From positions 6,510,001-6,574,000 of the forward strand of contig NZ_JAPEOK010000001.1 in NCBI RefSeq assembly GCF_026341515.1: a stretch of 64,000 nt of DNA, written 5' to 3'. The notes under the pieces were generated by a model, which saw nothing but the letters and a program-made list of their open reading frames with translations, did no database searches and was not told the origin of the DNA. This DNA comes from Streptomyces sp. NBC_00878. Lineage in GTDB: Bacteria > Actinomycetota > Actinomycetes > Streptomycetales > Streptomycetaceae. Numbering within the stretch: position 1 is the stretch's first letter; the number at the start of each line of letters is the position of its first letter. Both the position numbers and the translations under genes were made by a program. Positions 49,304 through 58,170 of this stretch are shown here, one piece after another.

Positions 49304-49656
49304 GCGACGACCGCTGGCGGGGTGGGGCGCCGCTGGACGGCCATCGCCGTTTGACGCCACCAAGGACCTCGGTGCAGGCGACGCACCTGCCAAGATCAAC
49401 TGCGTATCTCGAACGACTCCCTGTGCGAGCCCGCCCATCGCGAACGGATCGTCTTTGCGGAGGGCCGGGGCCGGCGGTGACAATGAGTGGAAGTGCCGGG
49501 TGGTCATCCCGGCGAAGTGTTGGAGGCGCTGCTTGTGAACGCCGCATCTCTGCGGTGCGCCTTGCTATGCGCGCCAGACGCTGACCACTTCGCTTCGCCC
49601 ACCGGCTGACTTGCTTCGTTCGCGGTGGGCGCTTCCCCTCATGGGAGACCACCGTA
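49304..49656. promoter_or_regulatory. Leader region of the MFS exporter gene
   Basis: This 350-base stretch outside the transposon has no supported gene. Near its end is a hairpin, CGCCCACCG (49596-49604) against CGGTGGGCG (49623-49631), 26 bases before the GTG start, with the ribosome binding site GGGAG just after it. The stem could form in the transcript leader as an attenuator. Confidence 0.45.
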
Positions 49657-50958
49657 GTGTCCGAAGACTCCTTGGCCCGTGATCGCCGTCCTCTGACAAC
49701 GGTCCTTGCCGCCAACGTCGTTTCGATCACCGGGAATTGCCTCACGAACATGGGCGTGCCGTGGTTCGTGCTGCAGAGCACGGGCAGTGCTGCCAAGGCC
49801 GGGATCGTCGCGTTCTGCACGATGCTGCCCGTAGTGCTGACTGCGCTTGTCGGTGGTCCGGTCATCGACCGGATCGGACGGCGGCGGGTAGCCGTCATTT
49901 CGGACCTGGCCTGCGGAGTGGCCGTTGCGGCGATCGCGCTACTGCAGTTCGCCGACTTCCTGCATTTCTGGATGCTGTGCGTGCTGATGGCGGTCACAGG
50001 GCTGTTCCGTGCGCCGGGTGAAACTGCCCGCGGTGTGCTGTTGCCCACGCTCGCCGAACGCGCCGGGATGCCGCTGACCAGGGCTGCCGGGTTGTACGAC
50101 GGTGCGTCACGCTGTGCGGCGCTGACTGGATCGGCTCTCGGGGGTGTGCTGATCGCCGTACTCGGAGCCGAGAACGTCCTGTTGATGGATGCCGCGACCT
50201 TCGCCGTGTCCGCGCCGCTGTTCGCGTTCGGGGTCCGGGGCGTGCCCGAGGCGCAGGCCCAGCGGCGGGCAGAGCCGATGTCGCTGCGTGCCTACCGTCG
50301 TGAGCTGGGGGAGGGCTACCGCTTCGTGGCGGCCACGCCATTGCTGCTTGGCATGTGCTTCATGACGCTGATGACCAGGGGCCTCGACCAGGGGTGGAGC
50401 GCCGTACTCCTCCCAGTGCATGCCCGTGAGGAGCTGGGTGGTTCCGTTGATCTCGGTCTGCTGGAGGCTGCGTTCGGGATCTGCGCGCTCACGGGGGCGC
50501 TGGTCTTTGGGGCGGTGGGCAGCCGCTTTCGGCGGTGGCCCGTGTTCACGGTCGCGTTTCTCATCGTGGGCCTGCCGCGCTTCGTGGTGGCCGCCTTCAC
50601 CGACACTTTCGCGCCGCTGGCGGTGATGATGGCGGTTGAGGGGCTCGCCTGCGGTGTGCTCAACCCCATCATGGCCACAGTGAGTTATGAGACGGTGCCG
50701 GAGGAACTGCGCAGTCGCGTGTTCAGTGCGACAACAGCCTGGTTCCAGCTGGTTACTCCGCTGGGCGGGCTGGCTGCGGGCTTCCTCGTGGACTCGGTCG
50801 GCCTACCCTCCGCGCTGCTGGCGGCGGGCGGTGTGTATCTCCTCGCCACGCTGTGTCCGGTGATCTTCACGGCCTGGAGGCAGATGGACAGTACCGGTTC
50901 TCCTCACGACAGGGCGGAGAACTCCCTGCCGCAGGGCTCGGGGTCGAAGCGGGTGTAG
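49657..50958 (+). CDS. Major facilitator superfamily exporter
   Basis: A 433-residue transporter with about twelve helices of the MFS_3 (macrolide/enterobactin efflux) kind: LAANVVSITGNCLTNMGVPW at helix 1, the GGPVIDRIGRRRVAVISD loop between helices 2 and 3, and VSYETVPEELRSRVFSATTA in the second half. Start GTG 49657 has GGGAG nine bases upstream. It follows the deaminase transposon and might export the same or another antibiotic; the substrate is unknown. The 150 bases after it carry no supported gene. Confidence 0.9.
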   Translation: MSEDSLARDRRPLTTVLAANVVSITGNCLTNMGVPWFVLQSTGSAAKAGIVAFCTMLPVVLTALVGGPVIDRIGRRRVAVISDLACGVAVAAIALLQFADFLHFWMLCVLMAVTGLFRAPGETARGVLLPTLAERAGMPLTRAAGLYDGASRCAALTGSALGGVLIAVLGAENVLLMDAATFAVSAPLFAFGVRGVPEAQAQRRAEPMSLRAYRRELGEGYRFVAATPLLLGMCFMTLMTRGLDQGWSAVLLPVHAREELGGSVDLGLLEAAFGICALTGALVFGAVGSRFRRWPVFTVAFLIVGLPRFVVAAFTDTFAPLAVMMAVEGLACGVLNPIMATVSYETVPEELRSRVFSATTAWFQLVTPLGGLAAGFLVDSVGLPSALLAAGGVYLLATLCPVIFTAWRQMDSTGSPHDRAENSLPQGSGSKRV

Positions 50959-51108
50959 TGCGGCGCGGGCCGCCTGTGCCTGGGCTGTCTTCCCGCAGTC
51001 GACAGTTCCGGCGTTACCTTTCTTTCCCCACTTCACCCCATTTCCAAGGCCCCGTCGACGCTGAGCGCGTACAGGTCAGTTCCGTTCTGCATCGCTGCAC
51101 CTTCCTGC

Positions 51109-51447
51109 TCACCTGTCACGGTCATGGCTGACCGTCGCCGCCCATGTCGGACGGGAGGTCACGGAAGGAGAGGCAGGGGCATGCTGCCTGGAGCTATGCC
51201 CCTGTTCCTGGGATGCGGTCGTCGCGGTCTGCGACTTGGCCGCGACGCGGAGCGCTTCCGCTATCTGTTGTACGTGGTCAGCGTGGAGCATCCCCACATG
51301 CACAAGCGGCGTGCCGGAATGAGTGACCATGGGCCGCAGATGGTCTTGAACACGCTGTGGGATGCCGAGAGCGGCCAGCGCTTCGCGAAGCGCCTTGGTT
51401 GCGTCGTTCGCCCGGCTGCGTGAGTCGCGCCACGTCTGCATGTCCAT
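51109..51447 (-). CDS. Small hypothetical protein downstream of an IS
   Basis: A 112-residue protein: a helical start (WRDSRSRANDATKALREALA), ALGIPQRVQDHLRPMVTHSG, and HADHVQQIAEALRVAA, then a Ser/Thr/Gln-rich tail. Proteins of this pattern occur beside XRE/DUF-type regulators in Streptomyces as far as I recall; function unknown. The ATG at 51447 has AGAGG nine bases upstream, and this site lies inside the terminal repeat of the neighbouring IS, which therefore supplies the translation signal. Confidence 0.7.
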   Translation of the reverse strand: MDMQTWRDSRSRANDATKALREALAALGIPQRVQDHLRPMVTHSGTPLVHVGMLHADHVQQIAEALRVAAKSQTATTASQEQGHSSRQHAPASPSVTSRPTWAATVSHDRDR

Positions 51448-51450
51448 CAA

Positions 51451-52346
51451 TGAGCCTCTTTCATCCTGTGTTGAGGGGTGAACGAGGTTGCTCAGGGTGG
51501 TGTGACGTGGCGAAGCCCCTCGTCGTTGGTGTGGTGATCTCACTCAACACGCCGACGGCCGGGGGGCTTCGTTGGTTCCGTATCCTTCCACGCTCGACGT
51601 ATCGCACGACCTGGTTGAGCACGTTTCCTGGCTGATTTACGCCCGAAGGCGTGAACAAGGCACGAGGTGGAGGAAGTTGGGCTGTTTCCAGCAGGCTCTG
51701 CTCGCCCTGGCCCACCTGCGCAAGAACGAGACCCTGGCCCAGCTCGGCGCCGGCTTCGGAGTCTCGGAAGCAACGGCCTGGCGGTACGTGGACGAGACCA
51801 TCAGCGTTCTCGCAGCCTGGGCACCAGGTCTGCGGGAGGCCCTGACCGGCCGGGGCGAGGACGACTTCGTGATCCTGGACGGCACCCTGATCCCCACCGA
51901 CCGCGTCGCGGCCGACGAGCCGTACTACTCCCAGAAACACCGCAAGCACGGCATGAACGTGCAGGTCATCGCCACGCCCGACGGCACACCCCTGTGGTTC
52001 TCCCGGGCACTGCCCGGCCGTACCCACGACCTGACCGCGGCCCGCGCCCACAGCGTGATCGAGACCTGCCTCACCCGGCAGATCCTCGTTCTGGCCGACC
52101 GGGCCTACCAAGGTGCCGGCGCCACCGTCCGCACCCCCTACTACCACCACCACGAACTACCCGAGCACTACCAGCAGTACAACCGCGACCACGCCCGACT
52201 CCGCGCCCCCGGCGAACGCGCCTTCGCCCAGCTGAAGACCTGGCGCCTACTCCGCCGAGCCCGCTGCTCAACCAACCGCATCGGACGCATCATCGCCGCC
52301 GTCCACACCCTACTGATCTGCGGATACTCAGGATGAAAGAGGCTCA
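51451..52346 (+). mobile_element. IS5-family insertion sequence with 18-bp perfect inverted repeats
   Basis: TGAGCCTCTTTCATCCTG at 51451-51468 is exactly inverted at 52329-52346. The element is 896 bp and encodes one DDE transposase. No clear flanking target duplication is seen. It has inserted within a - strand gene run (XRE, small protein | IS | small protein). Confidence 0.92.
51572..52336 (+). CDS. IS5-family transposase (DDE superfamily 4)
   Basis: A 254-residue transposase with helix-turn-helix LAQLGAGFGVSEATAWRYVD and the catalytic triad in DFVILDGTLIPTD, LVLADRAYQGAG and APGERAFAQLKTW. The stop at 52334-52336 lies within the right terminal repeat. It appears intact. The group usually inserts at short A/T-containing sites. 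Confidence 0.93.
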   Translation: MVPYPSTLDVSHDLVEHVSWLIYARRREQGTRWRKLGCFQQALLALAHLRKNETLAQLGAGFGVSEATAWRYVDETISVLAAWAPGLREALTGRGEDDFVILDGTLIPTDRVAADEPYYSQKHRKHGMNVQVIATPDGTPLWFSRALPGRTHDLTAARAHSVIETCLTRQILVLADRAYQGAGATVRTPYYHHHELPEHYQQYNRDHARLRAPGERAFAQLKTWRLLRRARCSTNRIGRIIAAVHTLLICGYSG

Positions 52347-52577
52347 GTGCGCCTCTGTGTGATGCTGACGCAGGTTTACATTGCAGTCGGACACGCCACT
52401 GTAGTTCCCTGTGGAGCGCGCATTCCTCCTGGCAACCACAATAGACAGGCAGTCAGCACAGCCGGGCTTTGCTGAGGGTTCAGGCGGCAGGTCAGTCAAG
52501 TAAAGCCCTCTGAAGATCAGCTCTCCAGGTTCTGTGGTCTTCTCTTCGCTTTCCACGAATTCATCTTCGCGCCCCAA
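52344..52577 (-). CDS. Small Cys-containing protein cut by the IS
   Basis: A 77-residue frame from TTG 52577, 17 bases after the XRE gene ends. PGCADCLSIVVARRNARSTG and YSGVSDCNVNLRQHH resemble small CxxC proteins encoded beside XRE/DUF5753 regulators in Streptomyces. Its TGA (52346-52344) is formed by the first bases of the IS terminal repeat, so the native C-terminal end is lost. The rest may still be translated. Confidence 0.6.
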   Translation of the reverse strand: MGREDEFVESEEKTTEPGELIFRGLYLTDLPPEPSAKPGCADCLSIVVARRNARSTGNYSGVSDCNVNLRQHHTEAH

Positions 52578-52594
52578 CGGGCCCTTGTGGAGAG

Positions 52595-53467
52595 CTAGTT
52601 ACGTTGACGCATAAATCCGTGTACGGCTTCTTCAAGGAATTCCGAGGCGTCATCACCGGTAAGAGCGTGTGACCAGAAGAGATCGAACAAATTCAGATGC
52701 TGCGCAATATCTCTTGGGTCGCGCAACACGACTTCCCCGGAGAACAGCTCGATCGTCACGAGGCGGTCGTCGTAGACCACGAAAATGTTCATCGGGGTGC
52801 CCGGAACTTGCACGCCCTGCGGGACTATCCCCATCTCGACGTTGGGCTTTGTGTTGACCTCGGCCATGTGCGCACACTGTGCCGCCATGGCCTCGGTACT
52901 CGCCCGTTGCCACTTGACGGCTTGTTCGGTCATCAGGAACCAGAACGAGCGTGACGTGTCGTCCAGGATGGACTGACGGTCCATCCGGGCCTGCACGGTC
53001 CGCGAAACGTCTCTGACCGGGTCACTGGCCACCGTGGGCGAAAGCGTCTCAGTGGCGTACTCGCGGACGTGCAGGAGTCCGGTAGGGACGGCTGGCAGGA
53101 AGTGCCGCATCACCCGCGAGGAAGACTCAAGGGCCCTTAGCTCAGCCTGCTTGTGGTAGAGGCCAACGCGCGCGTAGGCGCGCCAAGACGCATAGTCGAC
53201 ATTGGCCCGACGAGTCAAACGAAGAAGTTCGTCGGCAACCTCATCGGGCACGGCAAGTGCGTTTAGGATGCGCTCGACATCGATGACCGTGGGTAGAGCG
53301 CGGCCGGTTTCGATGCGGCTGATCTTCGTTTGGCTCATGTTGCAGCGCAGCGCCAGACGTTCACCGCTGAGACCGGAAGCGTGACGGAGACCCCGAAGAG
53401 CCTCCGCCAGATCCTTCCGTTCCCGTGCTTGTGTCTCAGGTTCGATAGGCACTGAACGGTACGGCAC
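52595..53467 (-). CDS. XRE-type helix-turn-helix regulator with DUF5753 domain
   Basis: A 290-residue regulator: helix-turn-helix at about residues 24-80 (LRGLRHASGLSGERLALRCN, SQTKISRIETGRALPTVIDV) and DUF5753 from about 100 (VPTGLLHVREYATETL, ARMDRQSIL, SFWFLMTEQAVKW). It overlaps the upstream DUF6879 gene by 32 bases, so they are co-transcribed. Compared with the regulator at 1057-1908 it has the same two domains but low identity. Its partner genes downstream are interrupted by the IS. Confidence 0.92.
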   Translation of the reverse strand: MPYRSVPIEPETQARERKDLAEALRGLRHASGLSGERLALRCNMSQTKISRIETGRALPTVIDVERILNALAVPDEVADELLRLTRRANVDYASWRAYARVGLYHKQAELRALESSSRVMRHFLPAVPTGLLHVREYATETLSPTVASDPVRDVSRTVQARMDRQSILDDTSRSFWFLMTEQAVKWQRASTEAMAAQCAHMAEVNTKPNVEMGIVPQGVQVPGTPMNIFVVYDDRLVTIELFSGEVVLRDPRDIAQHLNLFDLFWSHALTGDDASEFLEEAVHGFMRQRN

Positions 53468-53972
53468 TTTCTAGTGCGAGATCCCGCCATGCGAGATACT
53501 TGCCGACGTCTGGATTTTGGATCAGTTCTCGATTGATCTGGGTCCCGTCGGGGCGGTAGTTGAGGTGAACCACGATCGTTTCGTCGAACAGCCAGAAGTC
53601 CTGCTCAGGCAGTCCGGGGTTCGGCCGGTCGGTCACGTCGACTACTTGGTAGTCCTCCCCGGCCGAGACATTCCCAGGGATGCACCATTCGAACAGGTAC
53701 CGGCTGTACGGCGTGAGCGGTCGGCGAACGATCTTGGCTCGCGTCATCTTCCGCCCGGCTGCCGCGTGATCTCGAATCATCTGGTGCCACGGAGAGTTGA
53801 AGCCCTCCGGCATCGGGGCTCCGGCGAGGAAGTCGCGAACCGTCTCAGCCTCGGCGGGCATGGTGTAGGTCTGGTGGACTTCCAGACGGAACGCGGAACG
53901 CTTGAAGTCGCGGAAGTACGCTTGCCACTCGTCGCCGTCCAGCAGTACGGGGCTAGAGCCATCCACGGGCAC
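53436..53972 (-). CDS. DUF6879-family protein
   Basis: A 178-residue protein with the DUF6879 pattern: EWQAYFRDFKRSAFRLEVHQ, KIVRRPLTPYSRYLFEWCIP, and a late DFWLFDETIVVHLNY. These proteins are encoded next to XRE regulators in actinomycetes; their biochemical role is unknown. GTG 53972 is the start, overlapping the preceding small gene by 20 bases. The operon order is small protein, DUF6879, XRE, small CxxC protein. Confidence 0.85.
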   Translation of the reverse strand: MPVDGSSPVLLDGDEWQAYFRDFKRSAFRLEVHQTYTMPAEAETVRDFLAGAPMPEGFNSPWHQMIRDHAAAGRKMTRAKIVRRPLTPYSRYLFEWCIPGNVSAGEDYQVVDVTDRPNPGLPEQDFWLFDETIVVHLNYRPDGTQINRELIQNPDVGKYLAWRDLALESAVPFSAYRT

Positions 53973-54174
53973 GGGCAGCCTCCTTCAGGATGTCTTCCGG
54001 GATCAGTACGACCGACTCACCGTCCGGCGTGGGATGGGCCACGTCGTAGCCCTGGACCGCCAACATGCCGGGCTCGGGCGTGGCGTACACGGTCGGGCAG
54101 TCGCCGTTCCCACACTTGTCGTCGTCGCCGTCGTTCCTGCACGGCCCGCCCGCAATCATCCGCAGTTCATCCAC
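53953..54174 (-). CDS. Small Cys-rich protein at the head of the DUF6879-XRE run
   Basis: A 73-residue protein starting at GTG 54174, which has GGAGGGG upstream. GGPCRNDGDDDKCGNGDCPT carries three cysteines that might bind metal, followed by YATPEPGMLAVQGYDVAHPT and VVLIPEDILKEAA. No characterised family is recognised. The frame stays open to 54309 but without a supported start. It overlaps the DUF6879 gene by 20 bases. Confidence 0.65.
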   Translation of the reverse strand: MDELRMIAGGPCRNDGDDDKCGNGDCPTVYATPEPGMLAVQGYDVAHPTPDGESVVLIPEDILKEAARARGWL

Positions 54175-54372
54175 TGAGGCCCCTCCGGTCTGTGTGGTCA
54201 GCAAGCTACGGACGGCCCTACCCCGCCCACAAGGGCGGCCCGCAGCCCAGTCACGTAGTCGCATAGAACCGTGGGTGTGAGTCACGGGAGAAGGCGCGCT
54301 GAACAGCATCTACGCGTGCAGCGTGCGGGATCGGTGCATGACCGGTGCAAGGCCCAGCGGGTGCACGACAAA

Positions 54373-54399
54373 GGCCCCGCCGAGCGAATCGGCGGGGCC
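54373..54399 (-). terminator. Hairpin terminator of the LCP gene
   Basis: GGCCCCGCCGA, loop GCGAA, TCGGCGGGGCC: a perfect 11-bp stem, 70 bases after the LCP stop at 54469. It lies between this gene and the small-protein/DUF6879 run. Confidence 0.8.
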
Positions 54400-54468
54400 C
54401 AGGCTGCGTGCGGCGGGGCCCGGAAACTGCGTACGGAGGGGGCCGGAGATGCATACCGCGTAGGTGGG

Positions 54469-55740
54469 TCAGTTGCCCGACACCGTTACCGTCTCGTCGT
54501 TCTTCAGTTGGCTCACCAGGGTTTTGACCTTGGCCGTGTCCCACTGGAGGTTGCCGTTGGCCGCGTTGCCCGAGATCGGCATGTTCATGGACTTGCCGTC
54601 GCCGCCGGTGATGCCCTTCATGGCCCAGAACATCGAGGCGAGGTTCCAGAGGGACATGTCCTTGTCGACGGTGAGGGTGTCGAGGCCGGCGCCCATCGTC
54701 GGGTACAGCTTGAAGGGGTTGAGTACCGTGGACGGTGTCGCCGTTTGGCTCGCCAGGGCCGCGAGGAACTTCTGCTGGTTCTTCGTGCGGTCCAGGTCGC
54801 TGGCCGCGAACGCGTACCGCGTACGTACGAAGGCCAGCGCCTCCTGGCCGTCCAGGGTCTGCTTGCCCGCCTGGAAGTCGGCCCCGGACTTCGTGTCCTT
54901 GAACGCCTTGGGGATGTCCATCTCGACCCCGCCCACCGCGTCGACGATCTTCGCGAAGCCGGCGAAGCCGATCTCCGCGTAGTGGTCGATGTGCAGGCCC
55001 GTGTTGAACTCGACCGTGCGCACCAGCAGCGTCGGCCCGTCGATCGCGTACGCCGCGTTCAGCTTGTTTGCGCCCATCGCGGCCCTGATCTTGCCGGACT
55101 CGGAGCCCTTGAACTCCGGAATCGTCACGTTCGAGTCGCGCGGCAGCGAGATCATCGTGTTCCCGTTGTCGCCGACGTGCAGGATCATCATCGAGTCCGT
55201 GCGCTTGCCCTCGGCGGAGCCCGTGTGGAGCTTCTTCTTCTCCTCGGCGGACATGCCCTCGCGGCTGTCGGAGCCGACGATCAGGTAGTTCGTGCCCTCG
55301 CCCGTGTCGGGCCGGTCGATCACCTTCGACAGGTCGACCTCGCGCTTGAGCTTCGAGTCGGCCCAGAAGTACGTACCCACGGAGACCACGAGCAGCACGG
55401 TGACCACCGTGATCGCGGTCCACTTGATCCGCTTGCGCCAGTTCGGCGCGGGCCGCTGACCCCGGCCGTGCCCGCCGGGCGGCTCCTGCGGACCGCCTCC
55501 GCCCGGCGAGCCGTACACCTGGCCGGTGTTGTAGCCGTTGTCGTAGGCGTCCTCGCCGTAGCCGTCCGTGTACGTCGGCTGGGGCGGCACACCGCGAGAG
55601 GGCGCGGAGGGGCGTGGACCGGCCCCCGAGCCGCGCTGCACCTGTCGCATCACGCGGGCGCCCTCGGGCTGGGCGCCTGCGCTGCCGCGGCCGTAACGCT
55701 CGCCACCGTTGTTTCCGGAACCCTGGGGCCAATCGCTCAT
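54469..55740 (-). CDS. LytR-CpsA-Psr (LCP) family protein
   Basis: A 423-residue membrane protein: a 110-residue Gly/Pro/Tyr-rich cytoplasmic tail, one transmembrane helix (about 112-130, WTAITVVTVLLVVSVGTYFW), then the LCP domain (NYLIVGSDSREG, MISLPRDSNV, LNAAYAIDGPTLLVRTVEF, HYAEIGFAGF, FVRTRYAFAASDLDRTKNQ). There is no LytR_C domain. It probably attaches a glycopolymer to peptidoglycan. ATG 55740 is divergent from the thioesterase gene. Confidence 0.95.
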   Translation of the reverse strand: MSDWPQGSGNNGGERYGRGSAGAQPEGARVMRQVQRGSGAGPRPSAPSRGVPPQPTYTDGYGEDAYDNGYNTGQVYGSPGGGGPQEPPGGHGRGQRPAPNWRKRIKWTAITVVTVLLVVSVGTYFWADSKLKREVDLSKVIDRPDTGEGTNYLIVGSDSREGMSAEEKKKLHTGSAEGKRTDSMMILHVGDNGNTMISLPRDSNVTIPEFKGSESGKIRAAMGANKLNAAYAIDGPTLLVRTVEFNTGLHIDHYAEIGFAGFAKIVDAVGGVEMDIPKAFKDTKSGADFQAGKQTLDGQEALAFVRTRYAFAASDLDRTKNQQKFLAALASQTATPSTVLNPFKLYPTMGAGLDTLTVDKDMSLWNLASMFWAMKGITGGDGKSMNMPISGNAANGNLQWDTAKVKTLVSQLKNDETVTVSGN

Positions 55741-55860
55741 GCGCCCCAGTGTGCAGGGTCCCACTGTGTGCCATACAAGGGTCTTCGGAAAATCGCACCA
55801 CGGCTGTTGCAGACCTGATGCAAAGCAACCCTTGCGGGCCCCCGGCATAAGGTGGGTGGC

Positions 55861-56409
55861 ATGACAGACCAGGCCCACACCCCGGAATCCGATATTCCGG
55901 GCAAGCCGACCTCCGCGTCGCGAACCACCCTCAGTCACATCATGACCCACAACGACACCAACCTTCTGGGGACGGTGCACGGTGGTGTGATCATGAAACT
56001 GGTCGACGACGCGGCCGGCGCGGTGGCCGGGCGGCATTCCGGCGGACCCGCCGTGACCGCCTCCATGGACGAGATGGCCTTCCTCGAACCCGTACGCGTA
56101 GGCGACCTCGTGCATGTGAAGGCGCAGGTGAACTGGACGGGTCGTACGTCGATGGAGGTCGGCGTCCGCGTCCTCGCCGAGCGTTGGAACGAGTCGACGC
56201 CGCCTCAGCAGGTCGGCTCCGCCTACCTGGTGTTCGCCGCGGTGGATGCCGATGGCAAGCCCCGGCGGGTACCTCCGGTGGTGCCGGAGAGCGAGCGGGA
56301 CCGGCGCCGGCACCAGGAGGCGCAGATCCGTCGGACTCATCGGCTCGCGCGGCGGCGGGCGATTGTGGAGTTGCGGGAGAAACGTTCCGCGGAAGGGCTC
56401 GACGACTAG
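55861..56409 (+). CDS. Hotdog-fold acyl-CoA thioesterase
   Basis: A 182-residue thioesterase of the YciA/BACH kind: TLSHIMTHNDTNLLGTVHGG (catalytic Asn/Asp region), GGVIMKLVDDAAGAVAGRHS, and FLEPVRVGDLVHVKAQVNWT. It hydrolyses acyl-CoAs in the cytoplasm. The C-terminal 40 residues are charged and helical (RRRHQEAQIRRTHRLARRR), an extension beyond the fold. ATG 55861 lies 121 bases from the divergent LCP start. Confidence 0.93.
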   Translation: MTDQAHTPESDIPGKPTSASRTTLSHIMTHNDTNLLGTVHGGVIMKLVDDAAGAVAGRHSGGPAVTASMDEMAFLEPVRVGDLVHVKAQVNWTGRTSMEVGVRVLAERWNESTPPQQVGSAYLVFAAVDADGKPRRVPPVVPESERDRRRHQEAQIRRTHRLARRRAIVELREKRSAEGLDD

Positions 56410-56439
56410 GACGACTTGGGTGTGTTGCGGCTGCGTTGT

Positions 56440-56500
56440 GCCTGGTCGTGCCCACGCGGCGGAGCCGCAAATGTCACAGCCCCGCGCCCCTCAAGCGGCG
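56440..56500. repeat. Dispersed GC-rich intergenic repeat
   Basis: GGTCGTGCCCACGCGGCGGA, followed by AGCCGCAAATGTCACAGCCC and CGCGCCCCT: the uninterrupted version of the copy at 13185-13282. It lies between the thioesterase stop and the LCP gene on the other strand. Confidence 0.65.
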
Positions 56501-56585
56501 CGCCCTGGCCGGGGTTTCGACGGTTCACCAGGTAACTCGAAGGCTCACCAGGTATTCGGAGCGAACCCTTCGTTGGATCGCTGGG

Positions 56586-58043
56586 CTACGGGCACACCAC
56601 CTCGTCCCCCGTCACCGTCTTGAACTCGCCCTGGGCCGGGACCTCCGCCCGGACCCTGCGGACCTCCTTGAAGTCCGTGCCCGCGATCACCTTCATCAGG
56701 GGGCCCCGGCCCTTCACGGCGCGTAGCTCGCTGCCGGGCAGGGCCGTCGCGAGGGACTTCACCGAGCGGTCCCAGCGGGGGTCGTACTGGACGATCGTGC
56801 GCCGGACCGAGCGGTCGGGGGCGTTCACGGGGGCCCGGGTCGTACGGAATCCGGTGGCCGACAGGCCGCTGTCGACTCGGCGGCCGAGGCCGGCGGTCGC
56901 CGTCCCGTTCTCGACCTGGACCCGGATCTGCTGCGGGGGGACATCGACGTGCAGTGCCTTGACGCGGACCCGGCGCGGGGCGAGCGGTTTGTCGTCGCGC
57001 AGGGCGCGGAAGAGCCGGTCCGCCTTCCGCTCGTCCCACTTCAGGGTCGAACCGATGCCCTTCACGGCGTACCCCATCTTCCCGATCGGGACCGTCGTGA
57101 ACTCCGAGGAGGACGGCGAGAACGTACGCATCGCCCGTCCCAGGTCGATCAACTCGTTCGTCCCGAAACCCTTGTCGGCGCGCACCGAGCCGAGCGCGGC
57201 CTGGGTCACGTCACGGAACTTGATCGGGTTGAGCAGCACCCCGGACGAGGTGACACGGGCGATCAACGCGGCCAGGAAACGCTGCTGGCGCTGCATTCGG
57301 GCGAGGTCCGCGGCTCCGTCGATGTGCCGCGAGCGCACGTACTGCAGCGCCTGCCCGCCGTTGAGATCGTGCACCCCGGTCGGCAGGTCGAGCCCGGTGT
57401 ACGTGTCCTTCAGCGGCCGTACCGTGCAGATCCGCACCCCGCCGAGTACGTCCACGGTCTTCATGAAGCCGGTGAAGTCGACCTCCAGATAGTGGTCGAT
57501 CTTCACGTGGGTCATGCTCTCGACGGTTTGCAGAGCCAGCTGCGGCCCGCCCTCCGCGTACGCGGCGTTCAGCTTGACCGGGTGCGGCTGGTGCCGTGTG
57601 CCGGTGATCCGGTCGGTGTGGGCGGGCATCACGGCGTACGAGTCGCGCGGCAGGCTCACGACACTGGCCCGCCGCCGGTCCTCGGAGAGGTGCACGATCA
57701 TGATCGTGTCGGTGCAGTGGCAGGGGGCGCCGCCGAGCCGGTACTTCTCCTTCTCCTCCGGTGTGATCCGGTCGCGGCCGTCGGTGCCGACGAGGAGGAC
57801 GTTCATGCCGTGGCCGGGCGCCGGCCGGTTCTTCATGTCCTTGAAGGGGTCGATCCGGTCGATGTCGGAGTCGAGACCCGTGAGCACCGCGTGGCCGATG
57901 CCGGCCGCCGCGAGCACCGCCACGGACAGCGAGGTCGTCACCCGCGTGGCCCAGCGCGGCCGGGCGCGCCGCACGGGCGCCCGCGCCGGGCGCGGCCGCT
58001 GAGGGCGTGCGGGGGCGGGGGAGCGGGTCGGCGTGGGGGGCAA
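56586..58043 (-). CDS. LCP family protein with LytR_C domain
   Basis: A 485-residue membrane protein with a Pro/Arg-rich tail, one helix (about 40-60, VTTSLSVAVLAAAGIGHAV), the LCP domain (MNVLLVGTDGRDR, VVSLPRDSYA, LNAAYAEGGPQLALQTVESM, YVRSRHIDGAADLARMQRQQ) and a C-terminal LytR_C domain (QIRVQVENGTATAGLGRRVD, SGLSATGFRTTR). The chain ends VVCP. I prefer TTG 58043, preceded by GGAGGTG; GTG 58052 lies within that site. Role: glycopolymer attachment to the wall. It is divergent from the glycosyltransferase gene. Confidence 0.93.
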   Translation of the reverse strand: MPPTPTRSPAPARPQRPRPARAPVRRARPRWATRVTTSLSVAVLAAAGIGHAVLTGLDSDIDRIDPFKDMKNRPAPGHGMNVLLVGTDGRDRITPEEKEKYRLGGAPCHCTDTIMIVHLSEDRRRASVVSLPRDSYAVMPAHTDRITGTRHQPHPVKLNAAYAEGGPQLALQTVESMTHVKIDHYLEVDFTGFMKTVDVLGGVRICTVRPLKDTYTGLDLPTGVHDLNGGQALQYVRSRHIDGAADLARMQRQQRFLAALIARVTSSGVLLNPIKFRDVTQAALGSVRADKGFGTNELIDLGRAMRTFSPSSSEFTTVPIGKMGYAVKGIGSTLKWDERKADRLFRALRDDKPLAPRRVRVKALHVDVPPQQIRVQVENGTATAGLGRRVDSGLSATGFRTTRAPVNAPDRSVRRTIVQYDPRWDRSVKSLATALPGSELRAVKGRGPLMKVIAGTDFKEVRRVRAEVPAQGEFKTVTGDEVVCP

Positions 58044-58170
58044 GGCGGACACCTCCGCGTCGGCCGGGTGTGGGGATCCGTGAGCACCGTAGGCCCATAC
58101 GATCTGCGGCCCGGCGCACGGACAGGGCGGCGCGCGTCCGTGTCCCCCGTTCGCGGTAACGTAATCCGCG

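Noticed and set aside
54271..55818. A 515-codon + strand frame
   Set aside because: Antisense to the LCP gene, with composition typical of shadow frames.
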